Below, in pieces: positions 1-10,400 of a stretch of DNA of 64,000 nucleotides (its first letter is position 1; the number at the start of each line of letters is the position of its first letter). Origin of the DNA: Apostichopus japonicus (lineage: Eukaryota; Echinodermata; Holothuroidea; Aspidochirotida; Stichopodidae); assembly GCF_037975245.1 (NCBI RefSeq), contig NC_092576.1, positions 31,102,611 through 31,166,610 of the forward strand, given 5' to 3'. Position numbers and translations under genes: made by a program. Under the pieces are notes generated by a model that saw only the letters and a program-made list of their open reading frames with translations, was not told where the DNA came from and did no database searches.

Positions 1-140
1 ACCGTGAGGGGATGAGAGGGAAACGCCTCTCTTGGGGGAGGGGAACGGGAAACACGAACAGGAACCACAAATCCGGCACAAAATACAATAAGAAAAACTT
101 CTTAGGAAAAGCACTCTAGTAAAACAGCTGGTAAACCGCA
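1..140 (-). mobile_element. Element A0: 5' end of a family A U2-specific non-LTR retrotransposon (partial, cut by window edge)
   Basis: These bases match the 5' end of full-length element A1 (12131-12270) with no difference that I can see. They hold only 5' untranslated sequence; ORF1 would begin about 60 bp beyond the left edge. The element joins U2 at nt 30/31, exactly as in A1 and A2, so a full-length copy probably lies to the left. It shares the A1 version of a small 5' UTR variant (agaaaaact at 91-99), whereas A2 reads agaaacact. Confidence 0.9.
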
Positions 141-170
141 ATGATCTTAGCCAAAAGGCCGAGAAGCGAT
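141..170 (-). pseudogene. U2 snRNA 5' fragment (nt 1-30) next to element A0
   Basis: The first 30 nt of U2, ending at its +1 base at 170. The remainder of this gene lies beyond element A0 outside the window. The promoter-proximal spacer to the right is intact, so transcription from here would run into element A0. Confidence 0.92.
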
Positions 171-210
171 AACGATAACTAATGACAATTCCCAGCGTTA
201 GGCTGTCTTA

Positions 211-231
211 CAACTTACCTTCGTTCTGAAA
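211..231 (-). promoter_or_regulatory. Position of the U2 proximal sequence element (candidate only)
   Basis: This segment is at -41 to -61 from the U2 start at 170, where snRNA genes of many animals carry the PSE bound by SNAPc. PSE sequences differ widely between phyla, so the call rests on position, not on a consensus match. The same segment precedes every U2 in the array, including those that drive an element-interrupted gene. No TATA-like sequence is present near -25, as expected for an RNA polymerase II snRNA gene. Confidence 0.3.
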
Positions 232-456
232 CTGACAGATATGGGAAGCCGATGACTGCTCTGATGTCTAAATATCACATCACCTCATATGTACCCTCGT
301 TACGCCATTCTATATAACTTGAAGGTGTCTACAAACTTCGTTGTCCGCATTATCACTGTTCCGCCCGGGTCCAGTGTTAGGCCTGAAAAATGGAAAAGGT
401 CTATCTTAACCGCATGTTTTGACTGTGCCGAGAAATCCTTGGCCGGGAAACACTAT

Positions 457-494
457 GTGACGTCACAGAAAGAGAATTTTTCCTGTGACGTCAC
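457..494. promoter_or_regulatory. Paired CRE-type palindromes, possible U2 distal enhancer
   Basis: Two perfect copies of the 10-bp palindrome GTGACGTCAC lie at 457-466 and 485-494, 28 bp apart, about 287-324 bp upstream of the U2 start at 170. TGACGTCA is the classical full site for CREB/ATF bZIP factors. The distance suits an snRNA distal sequence element, although the best known ones use octamer and SPH/ZNF143 sites. The pair is repeated in every spacer. Function is inferred from motif and position. Confidence 0.5.
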
Positions 495-575
495 CGGAAA
501 GTATTTCCGATGGGTTGTATGAATGGAAATTCCAATTCGCTTAATCCGCGAGGGAAGATCAACAGGTAGGTAAGG

Positions 576-588
576 TATCTCTTTTAAC
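576..588 (-). terminator. Possible snRNA 3' box (GTTAAAAGAGATA)
   Basis: On the minus strand this reads GTTAAAAGAGATA and resembles the vertebrate 3' box (GTTT followed by AAA, purine, NNAGA) that directs Integrator cleavage of snRNA precursors. It starts 41 nt beyond the predicted U2 3' end at 629, farther than the usual 9-19 nt, so the match is tentative. It recurs in every unit. Confidence 0.3.
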
Positions 589-615
589 TTTTTTTATTTT
601 TTATTATTGATGATA

Positions 616-627
616 TCCCCGAAGGGA
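616..627 (-). other. UUCG hairpin just past the U2 3' end
   Basis: On the U2 strand this reads UCCC-UUCG-GGGA, a 4-bp stem with a stable UUCG tetraloop, 1 nt beyond the predicted mature 3' end. It could lie in the short 3' extension of the U2 precursor, or mature U2 could extend through it in this species. Present in every unit. Confidence 0.5.
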
Positions 628-628
628 G

Positions 629-815
629 TGGGCCGAATCCCGGAGGTAGTGCAAAACCGGGCCAACCCGTGACCAGGACGGAGCAAGCTCCTATTCCATA
701 GTCCATGTGCAAAAATCAGTTTAATATACAAGCGACTCGATGAGTCGCGTTTCAGATATTAAGCTGAAAAGAACAGATACTACACATGATCTTAGCCAAA
801 AGGCCGAGAAGCGAT
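629..815 (-). ncRNA. U2: U2 snRNA gene, copy 1 (187 nt)
   Basis: U2 snRNA pairs with the intron branch site in the spliceosome. From the +1 base at 815 the gene has the conserved 5' stem-loop I, the GTAGTA branch-site recognition sequence (nt 33-38), stem IIa, a perfect 7-bp stem IIb (nt 68-84), the Sm site GATTTTTG (nt 99-106), the stem III core GGAGCTTGCTCC and stem-loop IV. The 3' half resembles my recollection of insect U2. The 3' end at 629 is set by the usual GGCCCA ending and could be off by a few nt. Relative to the common animal sequence, stem IIa carries a compensated pair change (nt 48 and 65) and loop IV reads UUUUGCACUA instead of UAUUGCAGUA. All other intact copies looked the same to me unless noted. 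Confidence 0.98.
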
Positions 816-1273
816 AACGATAACTAATGACAATTCCCAGCGTTAGGCTGTCTTACAACTTACCTTCGTTCTGAAACTGACAGATATGGGAAGCCGATGA
901 CTGCTCTGATGTCTAAATATCACATCACCTCATATGTACCCTCGTTACGCCATTCTATATAACTTGAAGGTGTCTACAAACTTCGTTGTCCGCATTATCA
1001 CTGTTCCGCCCGGGTCCAGTGTTAGGCCTGAAAAATGGAAAAGGTCTATCTTAACCGCATGTTTTGACTGTGCCGAGAAATCCTTGGCCGGGAAACACTA
1101 TGTGACGTCACAGAAAGAGAATTTTTCCTGTGACGTCACCGGAAAGTATTTCCGATGGGTTGTATGAATGGAAATTCCAATTCGCTTAATCCGCGAGGGA
1201 AGATCAACAGGTAGGTAAGGTATCTCTTTTAACTTTTTTTATTTTTTATTATTGATGATATCCCCGAAGGGAG

Positions 1274-1460
1274 TGGGCCGAATCCCGGAGGTAGTGCAAA
1301 ACCGGGCCAACCCGTGACCAGGACGGAGCAAGCTCCTATTCCATAGTCCATGTGCAAAAATCAGTTTAATATACAAGCGACTCGATGAGTCGCGTTTCAG
1401 ATATTAAGCTGAAAAGAACAGATACTACACATGATCTTAGCCAAAAGGCCGAGAAGCGAT
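1274..1460 (-). ncRNA. U2: U2 snRNA gene, copy 2
   Basis: Intact, run 1; no difference from copy 1 seen. Confidence 0.97.
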
Positions 1461-1918
1461 AACGATAACTAATGACAATTCCCAGCGTTAGGCTGTCTTA
1501 CAACTTACCTTCGTTCTGAAACTGACAGATATGGGAAGCCGATGACTGCTCTGATGTCTAAATATCACATCACCTCATATGTACCCTCGTTACGCCATTC
1601 TATATAACTTGAAGGTGTCTACAAACTTCGTTGTCCGCATTATCACTGTTCCGCCCGGGTCCAGTGTTAGGCCTGAAAAATGGAAAAGGTCTATCTTAAC
1701 CGCATGTTTTGACTGTGCCGAGAAATCCTTGGCCGGGAAACACTATGTGACGTCACAGAAAGAGAATTTTTCCTGTGACGTCACCGGAAAGTATTTCCGA
1801 TGGGTTGTATGAATGGAAATTCCAATTCGCTTAATCCGCGAGGGAAGATCAACAGGTAGGTAAGGTATCTCTTTTAACTTTTTTTATTTTTTATTATTGA
1901 TGATATCCCCGAAGGGAG

Positions 1919-2105
1919 TGGGCCGAATCCCGGAGGTAGTGCAAAACCGGGCCAACCCGTGACCAGGACGGAGCAAGCTCCTATTCCATAGTCCATGTGC
2001 AAAAATCAGTTTAATATACAAGCGACTCGATGAGTCGCGTTTCAGATATTAAGCTGAAAAGAACAGATACTACACATGATCTTAGCCAAAAGGCCGAGAA
2101 GCGAT
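1919..2105 (-). ncRNA. U2: U2 snRNA gene, copy 3
   Basis: Intact, run 1; same sequence as copy 1. Confidence 0.97.
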
Positions 2106-2563
2106 AACGATAACTAATGACAATTCCCAGCGTTAGGCTGTCTTACAACTTACCTTCGTTCTGAAACTGACAGATATGGGAAGCCGATGACTGCTCTGAT
2201 GTCTAAATATCACATCACCTCATATGTACCCTCGTTACGCCATTCTATATAACTTGAAGGTGTCTACAAACTTCGTTGTCCGCATTATCACTGTTCCGCC
2301 CGGGTCCAGTGTTAGGCCTGAAAAATGGAAAAGGTCTATCTTAACCGCATGTTTTGACTGTGCCGAGAAATCCTTGGCCGGGAAACACTATGTGACGTCA
2401 CAGAAAGAGAATTTTTCCTGTGACGTCACCGGAAAGTATTTCCGATGGGTTGTATGAATGGAAATTCCAATTCGCTTAATCCGCGAGGGAAGATCAACAG
2501 GTAGGTAAGGTATCTCTTTTAACTTTTTTTATTTTTTATTATTGATGATATCCCCGAAGGGAG

Positions 2564-2750
2564 TGGGCCGAATCCCGGAGGTAGTGCAAAACCGGGCCAA
2601 CCCGTGACCAGGACGGAGCAAGCTCCTATTCCATAGTCCATGTGCAAAAATCAGTTTAATATACAAGCGACTCGATGAGTCGCGTTTCAGATATTAAGCT
2701 GAAAAGAACAGATACTACACATGATCTTAGCCAAAAGGCCGAGAAGCGAT
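2564..2750 (-). ncRNA. U2: U2 snRNA gene, copy 4
   Basis: Intact, run 1. The T-to-C marker of unit 5 lies in the next spacer to the right, in this gene's own upstream region. Confidence 0.97.
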
Positions 2751-3208
2751 AACGATAACTAATGACAATTCCCAGCGTTAGGCTGTCTTACAACTTACCT
2801 TCGTTCTGAAACTGACAGATATGGGAAGCCGATGACTGCTCTGATGTCTAAATATCACATCACCTCATATGTACCCTCGTTACGCCATTCTATATAACTT
2901 GAAGGTGTCTACAAACTTCGTTGTCCGCATTATCACTGTTCCGCCCGGGTCCAGTGTTAGGCCTGAAAAATGGAAAAGGTCTATCTTAACCGCATGTTTT
3001 GACTGTGCCGAGAAATCCTTGGCCGGGAAACACTATGTGACGTCACAGAAAGAGAATTCTTCCTGTGACGTCACCGGAAAGTATTTCCGATGGGTTGTAT
3101 GAATGGAAATTCCAATTCGCTTAATCCGCGAGGGAAGATCAACAGGTAGGTAAGGTATCTCTTTTAACTTTTTTTATTTTTTATTATTGATGATATCCCC
3201 GAAGGGAG

Positions 3209-3395
3209 TGGGCCGAATCCCGGAGGTAGTGCAAAACCGGGCCAACCCGTGACCAGGACGGAGCAAGCTCCTATTCCATAGTCCATGTGCAAAAATCAGT
3301 TTAATATACAAGCGACTCGATGAGTCGCGTTTCAGATATTAAGCTGAAAAGAACAGATACTACACATGATCTTAGCCAAAAGGCCGAGAAGCGAT
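3209..3395 (-). ncRNA. U2: U2 snRNA gene, copy 5
   Basis: Intact, run 1. The spacer on its 3' side carries the T-to-C marker near 3059. Confidence 0.97.
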
Positions 3396-3853
3396 AACGA
3401 TAACTAATGACAATTCCCAGCGTTAGGCTGTCTTACAACTTACCTTCGTTCTGAAACTGACAGATATGGGAAGCCGATGACTGCTCTGATGTCTAAATAT
3501 CACATCACCTCATATGTACCCTCGTTACGCCATTCTATATAACTTGAAGGTGTCTACAAACTTCGTTGTCCGCATTATCACTGTTCCGCCCGGGTCCAGT
3601 GTTAGGCCTGAAAAATGGAAAAGGTCTATCTTAACCGCATGTTTTGACTGTGCCGAGAAATCCTTGGCCGGGAAACACTATGTGACGTCACAGAAAGAGA
3701 ATTTTTCCTGTGACGTCACCGGAAAGTATTTCCGATGGGTTGTATGAATGGAAATTCCAATTCGCTTAATCCGCGAGGGAAGATCAACAGGTAGGTAAGG
3801 TATCTCTTTTAACTTTTTTTATTTTTTATTATTGATGATATCCCCGAAGGGAG

Positions 3854-4040
3854 TGGGCCGAATCCCGGAGGTAGTGCAAAACCGGGCCAACCCGTGACCA
3901 GGACGGAGCAAGCTCCTATTCCATAGTCCATGTGCAAAAATCAGTTTAATATACAAGCGACTCGATGAGTCGCGTTTCAGATATTAAGCTGAAAAGAACA
4001 GATACTACACATGATCTTAGCCAAAAGGCCGAGAAGCGAT
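3854..4040 (-). ncRNA. U2: U2 snRNA gene, copy 6
   Basis: Intact, run 1; same sequence as copy 1. Confidence 0.97.
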
Positions 4041-4498
4041 AACGATAACTAATGACAATTCCCAGCGTTAGGCTGTCTTACAACTTACCTTCGTTCTGAA
4101 ACTGACAGATATGGGAAGCCGATGACTGCTCTGATGTCTAAATATCACATCACCTCATATGTACCCTCGTTACGCCATTCTATATAACTTGAAGGTGTCT
4201 ACAAACTTCGTTGTCCGCATTATCACTGTTCCGCCCGGGTCCAGTGTTAGGCCTGAAAAATGGAAAAGGTCTATCTTAACCGCATGTTTTGACTGTGCCG
4301 AGAAATCCTTGGCCGGGAAACACTATGTGACGTCACAGAAAGAGAATTTTTCCTGTGACGTCACCGGAAAGTATTTCCGATGGGTTGTATGAATGGAAAT
4401 TCCAATTCGCTTAATCCGCGAGGGAAGATCAACAGGTAGGTAAGGTATCTCTTTTAACTTTTTTTATTTTTTATTATTGATGATATCCCCGAAGGGAG

Positions 4499-4685
4499 TG
4501 GGCCGAATCCCGGAGGTAGTGCAAAACCGGGCCAACCCGTGACCAGGACGGAGCAAGCTCCTATTCCATAGTCCATGTGCAAAAATCAGTTTAATATACA
4601 AGCGACTCGATGAGTCGCGTTTCAGATATTAAGCTGAAAAGAACAGATACTACACATGATCTTAGCCAAAAGGCCGAGAAGCGAT
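4499..4685 (-). ncRNA. U2: U2 snRNA gene, copy 7
   Basis: Intact, run 1; same sequence as copy 1. Confidence 0.97.
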
Positions 4686-5143
4686 AACGATAACTAATGA
4701 CAATTCCCAGCGTTAGGCTGTCTTACAACTTACCTTCGTTCTGAAACTGACAGATATGGGAAGCCGATGACTGCTCTGATGTCTAAATATCACATCACCT
4801 CATATGTACCCTCGTTACGCCATTCTATATAACTTGAAGGTGTCTACAAACTTCGTTGTCCGCATTATCACTGTTCCGCCCGGGTCCAGTGTTAGGCCTG
4901 AAAAATGGAAAAGGTCTATCTTAACCGCATGTTTTGACTGTGCCGAGAAATCCTTGGCCGGGAAACACTATGTGACGTCACAGAAAGAGAATTTTTCCTG
5001 TGACGTCACCGGAAAGTATTTCCGATGGGTTGTATGAATGGAAATTCCAATTCGCTTAATCCGCGAGGGAAGATCAACAGGTAGGTAAGGTATCTCTTTT
5101 AACTTTTTTTATTTTTTATTATTGATGATATCCCCGAAGGGAG

Positions 5144-5330
5144 TGGGCCGAATCCCGGAGGTAGTGCAAAACCGGGCCAACCCGTGACCAGGACGGAGCA
5201 AGCTCCTATTCCATAGTCCATGTGCAAAAATCAGTTTAATATACAAGCGACTCGATGAGTCGCGTTTCAGATATTAAGCTGAAAAGAACAGATACTACAC
5301 ATGATCTTAGCCAAAAGGCCGAGAAGCGAT
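5144..5330 (-). ncRNA. U2: U2 snRNA gene, copy 8
   Basis: Intact, run 1; its upstream spacer carries the second T-to-C marker (near 5639). Confidence 0.97.
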
Positions 5331-5788
5331 AACGATAACTAATGACAATTCCCAGCGTTAGGCTGTCTTACAACTTACCTTCGTTCTGAAACTGACAGAT
5401 ATGGGAAGCCGATGACTGCTCTGATGTCTAAATATCACATCACCTCATATGTACCCTCGTTACGCCATTCTATATAACTTGAAGGTGTCTACAAACTTCG
5501 TTGTCCGCATTATCACTGTTCCGCCCGGGTCCAGTGTTAGGCCTGAAAAATGGAAAAGGTCTATCTTAACCGCATGTTTTGACTGTGCCGAGAAATCCTT
5601 GGCCGGGAAACACTATGTGACGTCACAGAAAGAGAATTCTTCCTGTGACGTCACCGGAAAGTATTTCCGATGGGTTGTATGAATGGAAATTCCAATTCGC
5701 TTAATCCGCGAGGGAAGATCAACAGGTAGGTAAGGTATCTCTTTTAACTTTTTTTATTTTTTATTATTGATGATATCCCCGAAGGGAG

Positions 5789-5975
5789 TGGGCCGAATCC
5801 CGGAGGTAGTGCAAAACCGGGCCAACCCGTGACCAGGACGGAGCAAGCTCCTATTCCATAGTCCATGTGCAAAAATCAGTTTAATATACAAGCGACTCGA
5901 TGAGTCGCGTTTCAGATATTAAGCTGAAAAGAACAGATACTACACATGATCTTAGCCAAAAGGCCGAGAAGCGAT
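5789..5975 (-). ncRNA. U2: U2 snRNA gene, copy 9
   Basis: Intact, run 1; the spacer on its 3' side carries the T-to-C marker. Confidence 0.97.
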
Positions 5976-6433
5976 AACGATAACTAATGACAATTCCCAG
6001 CGTTAGGCTGTCTTACAACTTACCTTCGTTCTGAAACTGACAGATATGGGAAGCCGATGACTGCTCTGATGTCTAAATATCACATCACCTCATATGTACC
6101 CTCGTTACGCCATTCTATATAACTTGAAGGTGTCTACAAACTTCGTTGTCCGCATTATCACTGTTCCGCCCGGGTCCAGTGTTAGGCCTGAAAAATGGAA
6201 AAGGTCTATCTTAACCGCATGTTTTGACTGTGCCGAGAAATCCTTGGCCGGGAAACACTATGTGACGTCACAGAAAGAGAATTTTTCCTGTGACGTCACC
6301 GGAAAGTATTTCCGATGGGTTGTATGAATGGAAATTCCAATTCGCTTAATCCGCGAGGGAAGATCAACAGGTAGGTAAGGTATCTCTTTTAACTTTTTTT
6401 ATTTTTTATTATTGATGATATCCCCGAAGGGAG

Positions 6434-6620
6434 TGGGCCGAATCCCGGAGGTAGTGCAAAACCGGGCCAACCCGTGACCAGGACGGAGCAAGCTCCTATT
6501 CCATAGTCCATGTGCAAAAATCAGTTTAATATACAAGCGACTCGATGAGTCGCGTTTCAGATATTAAGCTGAAAAGAACAGATACTACACATGATCTTAG
6601 CCAAAAGGCCGAGAAGCGAT
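6434..6620 (-). ncRNA. U2: U2 snRNA gene, copy 10
   Basis: Intact, last complete gene of run 1 before element A1. Confidence 0.97.
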
Positions 6621-7078
6621 AACGATAACTAATGACAATTCCCAGCGTTAGGCTGTCTTACAACTTACCTTCGTTCTGAAACTGACAGATATGGGAAGCC
6701 GATGACTGCTCTGATGTCTAAATATCACATCACCTCATATGTACCCTCGTTACGCCATTCTATATAACTTGAAGGTGTCTACAAACTTCGTTGTCCGCAT
6801 TATCACTGTTCCGCCCGGGTCCAGTGTTAGGCCTGAAAAATGGAAAAGGTCTATCTTAACCGCATGTTTTGACTGTGCCGAGAAATCCTTGGCCGGGAAA
6901 CACTATGTGACGTCACAGAAAGAGAATTTTTCCTGTGACGTCACCGGAAAGTATTTCCGATGGGTTGTATGAATGGAAATTCCAATTCGCTTAATCCGCG
7001 AGGGAAGATCAACAGGTAGGTAAGGTATCTCTTTTAACTTTTTTTATTTTTTATTATTGATGATATCCCCGAAGGGAG

Positions 7079-7228
7079 TGGGCCGAATCCCGGAGGTAGT
7101 GCAAAACCGGGCCAACCCGTGACCAGGACGGAGCAAGCTCCTATTCCATAGTCCATGTGCAAAAATCAGTTTAATATACAAGCGACTCGATGAGTCGCGT
7201 TTCAGATATTAAGCTGAAAAGAACAGAT
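7079..7228 (-). pseudogene. U2 snRNA 3' fragment (nt 38-187) interrupted by A1
   Basis: Everything from nt 38 (the last A of GTAGTA) to the 3' end is present. The 5' part is at 12271-12300, on the other side of element A1. Nt 31-37 are missing, so no functional U2 can be made from this locus. Confidence 0.95.
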
Positions 7229-7421
7229 TTCTTTTAATGTGGACATAAAACGCCACTTTTGAACAGTTTTTACAAAACAATCTTTTATCTTCTGCAACTT
7301 AGTAAACAAAAACCCTTGAAAACTACTTGTCGATACAGAACAGAACAGAAAACCATGTGAGAATTTTTGTCAGGTAACAAAACTCTCAATCTTAACTACC
7401 TTGAAAAAAAACCTCTCTATT

Positions 7422-10400
7422 CTACGGTGGGCGCCCATCAAGTACCAAACGTAGGTTGATGTCAGGCCACAGCCTTTGGTATTTCGTCAAGGAGAGACGT
7501 TGTCTCTCTACTTTAACCCGCTGTCTAATGTCCGTTTTGATTTGTAAAATAATCGTTTGTTCATTGAACTGTATTTTCTCGTACACCTTTGCATTCCTCC
7601 CCAGCCAAATGTACCGCTTAGCTGTAGAGGTGACTAGCCATATAAAGTTTTCATTAACCACAGAACACTGTGGGCCGCTACTTCCATACAAAATATACCA
7701 GACACTGGGGTGCCATTGGCGTACATGTAGACGATCCGATACTGAGTCCACCCAATCCCAGATCAAGTCATTCGACCTGCAAAACCAGAAGGCATGCCTG
7801 ATCGACTCCATCTCATTGCACCTTGGACACTCGCCATTGCCCAAACCCCAACTGTAGCGTTTAAAGTTTGTAACAATGGCCGAGTGGACAATACGCCAAG
7901 AGAGGTCCTTCAACCTGTTGTCCAAGATCTGGTGGTGGACTCCTTTCCACACGGCCGGCCATAAATGCAGAGATGACCCAAGAGGACCATCACGCGACAT
8001 GATTCGTGGAGTGGAGGCTACTCTCAACGTATCAGCAAACCTTTTCGTTGGCACCTTGTTCGCTAAAACGAGCGACTTGGATACCTCAGTCAAGTCACGC
8101 AAGGGTTTAACATAAAAATCTGGCGGGTCACATGAATGGGGAAAACAATTACTCCACTTGCCTGGAAAGAACTTCCGAAGACCTATGCCTATCCAATATT
8201 CCATCCAAGGATGAAAGGGCAAACGTAGGTCCAATTCGAAGGAGAGCAGGGGTTGAAGGGCCATTGCCCTCACAGTACTACCTATATCTGTCAACTCCAG
8301 CCCTCCTTCTTCGTGACTGTTATGTAGATGGCCCCGCGCCACCAGTTCCGTGCCACCCTTCCATATAAACTTAAAAATAATCTCATTTATCCTGCGTCGG
8401 ATCCGATCCGGTAAAGGATAAACAGGTGCCATATACCAGAATATTGGCGCCACAAGTACGTTCACTGCTTTGACTCTACCAATGATTGAAACATTCCTTT
8501 GTTTTGCCTTCTCTAGAGAGTTTTCGGCCTTTTGGACTTTTTCTTTCCAGCTCAAAATGTCTGATCGACCTGGACCAAAATAAACGCCATTAATTTTGAT
8601 CGACTCACAAGCCCACACAATGTCCAAAGGAATGTTACAATTTCTCCATTTGCCCAACTTAAGACCTTTCGTCTTAGCCATGTTAAGTTTGCTTCCCGTG
8701 GCCAATTCAAACTTCTTGAAACATTTGAAGAAACTCTTGATCGAGCCAAAGTCAGTGAAAAAAGCAGTAATGTCGTCCGCGTACTGCATTATCTTGACAC
8801 TTCTGCGCTTTCCTCCAGGTGGGCGGATTCCCCTGATGGTATCAATGTTGTCTATGCGCCTAGCCAACGATTCCGCAAAAATGATATACAGTAACGGGGA
8901 AAGCGCACAACCCTGTCGGACACCTTGCTTAACTGGGAATGATTTCGTAGTAAAACCATTAATAAAAAGTACACTAGAAATATCAAAATACAAAATACGA
9001 GCCCATCGGACGAAGTTAGGGCCAAACCCGAACTTCTCCAAAACACTAAACAAGTACTGGTGGTCCACCCTGTCAAAGGCTTTCTCCAGGTCAAGTGACA
9101 CTATGGCCCCACCCATGTCCCTGGACGATATAAAAGCTACTATATCCCTGAGCATCAGGAGGTTATGATGTATGCTCCTGCCCTTGACTGCGCACGTCTG
9201 GTGGTCGTTAATTATGTCAGGCAACGCTTTCGACATACGCATGCTCATTGCCTTGGACAGTATCTTGTAATCCGTATTTAACAGGGAAATAGGCCTTTTG
9301 TTTGCGGGTTTCCTACGATCTCCTTTCTTATGAAGGAGCGTTACAACTGCAATTCTCTGGGAAGGGCATAACGAACCCCGCACCCAAGATTCGTTATACA
9401 GTTCCAATAGGTCAGCACCGATGAAATCCCAGCACTCCAAATAAAACTCCCTTGGTAACCCGTCGCTGCCAGGCGATTTGTTTGGGGCCATCGCCTTGAC
9501 CGCAGCGAAATAATCCTTCGAGGTGATAGGCTCCTCCAGCCCTGCTGAAATCGGGGTTGGTACCGTTGTTTCCAATGATGCCAAAAAATCCCCTTGTAAC
9601 TCTATGTCGACGTCGTTTTTAGAGAAAAGGTCCCTATAAAAGTCCACATAGACGTCCCTGATTCGCTGTGGGTCTGATGTAATACCCCCCTCTGGCGTCT
9701 CCACAGCATCAATATGGCGATCCTCCGCATTCTTTCTTTCTTCAGCGAACATCTTCTTTGACGGTCGCTCCTGCTGATCTAAGAAAGACATGCGGCAACG
9801 GATCCTCGCACCCTCCGATTTCTTGTCCAGCAAGGCCTTCAATTTGACCACGACTTCCGCGTCCGACGGGTTGCCTTGGAGCTTCTTACACAGTGCTGTA
9901 AACTCATCGTTATGCTCTCTATTCTTGCGTTTCGAGTGTTCGATGGCCAAATCTTTAACATTAGATTTCACCATCTCCCACCAATCAGCGGTTGAATTGA
10001 AACCCTCTTTCAACGTCCGCCAGCCCAAGTAACGCCCTCTTAACTCTTCTTTGAAAATACGGTCCTGTAACAGCTGGATGTTCAACTTCCATCGACCTGG
10101 GCCAACTTTCGGTGGACCCGAAGGTCTCAATTCAAGGCGCACACCACAGTGATCGGATAAAACGCAAGGTACAATCTCGCACAGGTTAGCAGAGACCCCA
10201 ATCGGTGTATAAAACCTGTCGAGACGCGACGCCTGACCCGTCGTTTCCCGCCGCCAAGTAAACTCTCTGCGAGAAGGGTGGATATTCCTCCAAACGTCTT
10301 CCAGCCGGTAAGTATTACAAAGTAAGTTTAATTCAGCAATATCCACACGAGAAGGGGTGTGAACAGTAGTCTGCAGCTTGTCCTGTGCCAAATCCGGGAC

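Larger units (their letters stand above)
171..628. other. U2 intergenic spacer, 458 bp (first of 53 copies)
   Basis: The stretch between the U2 +1 base at 170 and the 3' end of the next U2 at 629. From the +1 outward it holds a promoter-proximal region, two CRE-type palindromes (457-466 and 485-494), a possible 3' box for the neighbouring U2 (576-588), a T-rich tract (588-608) and a UUCG hairpin next to the U2 3' end. A 77-codon open frame on the plus strand (289-522) overlaps the palindromes; I do not regard it as a gene. The spacer recurs every 645 bp with only rare single-base differences. Confidence 0.9.
141..7228 (-). repeat. Tandem U2 array, run 1 (11 units of 645 bp)
   Basis: Eleven head-to-tail 645-bp units between elements A0 and A1. 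The length is 11 x 645 minus 7 bp, because the outer U2 halves lack nt 31-37. Units are nearly identical. A T-to-C marker in the spacer (gagaattctt instead of gagaattttt) appears in the 5th and 9th units (near 3059 and 5639). Confidence 0.97.

Noticed and set aside
187-199. Plus-strand AATTCCCAGCGTT resembling the insect PSEA core
   Set aside because: It is on the strand opposite to U2 transcription and only about 17-30 bp from the start, so orientation and distance do not fit.
212-221. AAGGTAAGT on the minus strand as a 5' splice site
   Set aside because: A good consensus, but it lies upstream of the U2 start in untranscribed promoter sequence, with no partner acceptor or coding context.
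310-320. TATATAA-like sequence in the spacer as a TATA box
   Set aside because: It is about 140 bp from the U2 start, far from the -25 position, and RNA polymerase II U2 genes generally lack a TATA box.
289-522. A 77-codon plus-strand open frame repeated in every unit (53 copies)
   Set aside because: It lies in the U2 upstream region, antisense to transcription, overlaps the CRE palindromes, and is preserved only because the array is homogenised. It has no recognisable domain.
7456-7857. Plus-strand open frames of 60-190 codons within elements A and B (for example 7456-7857, 8596-9168, 11384-11926, 23376-23711)
   Set aside because: They are antisense shadows of ORF1 and ORF2, have no known domain, and recur only because the elements are near copies.
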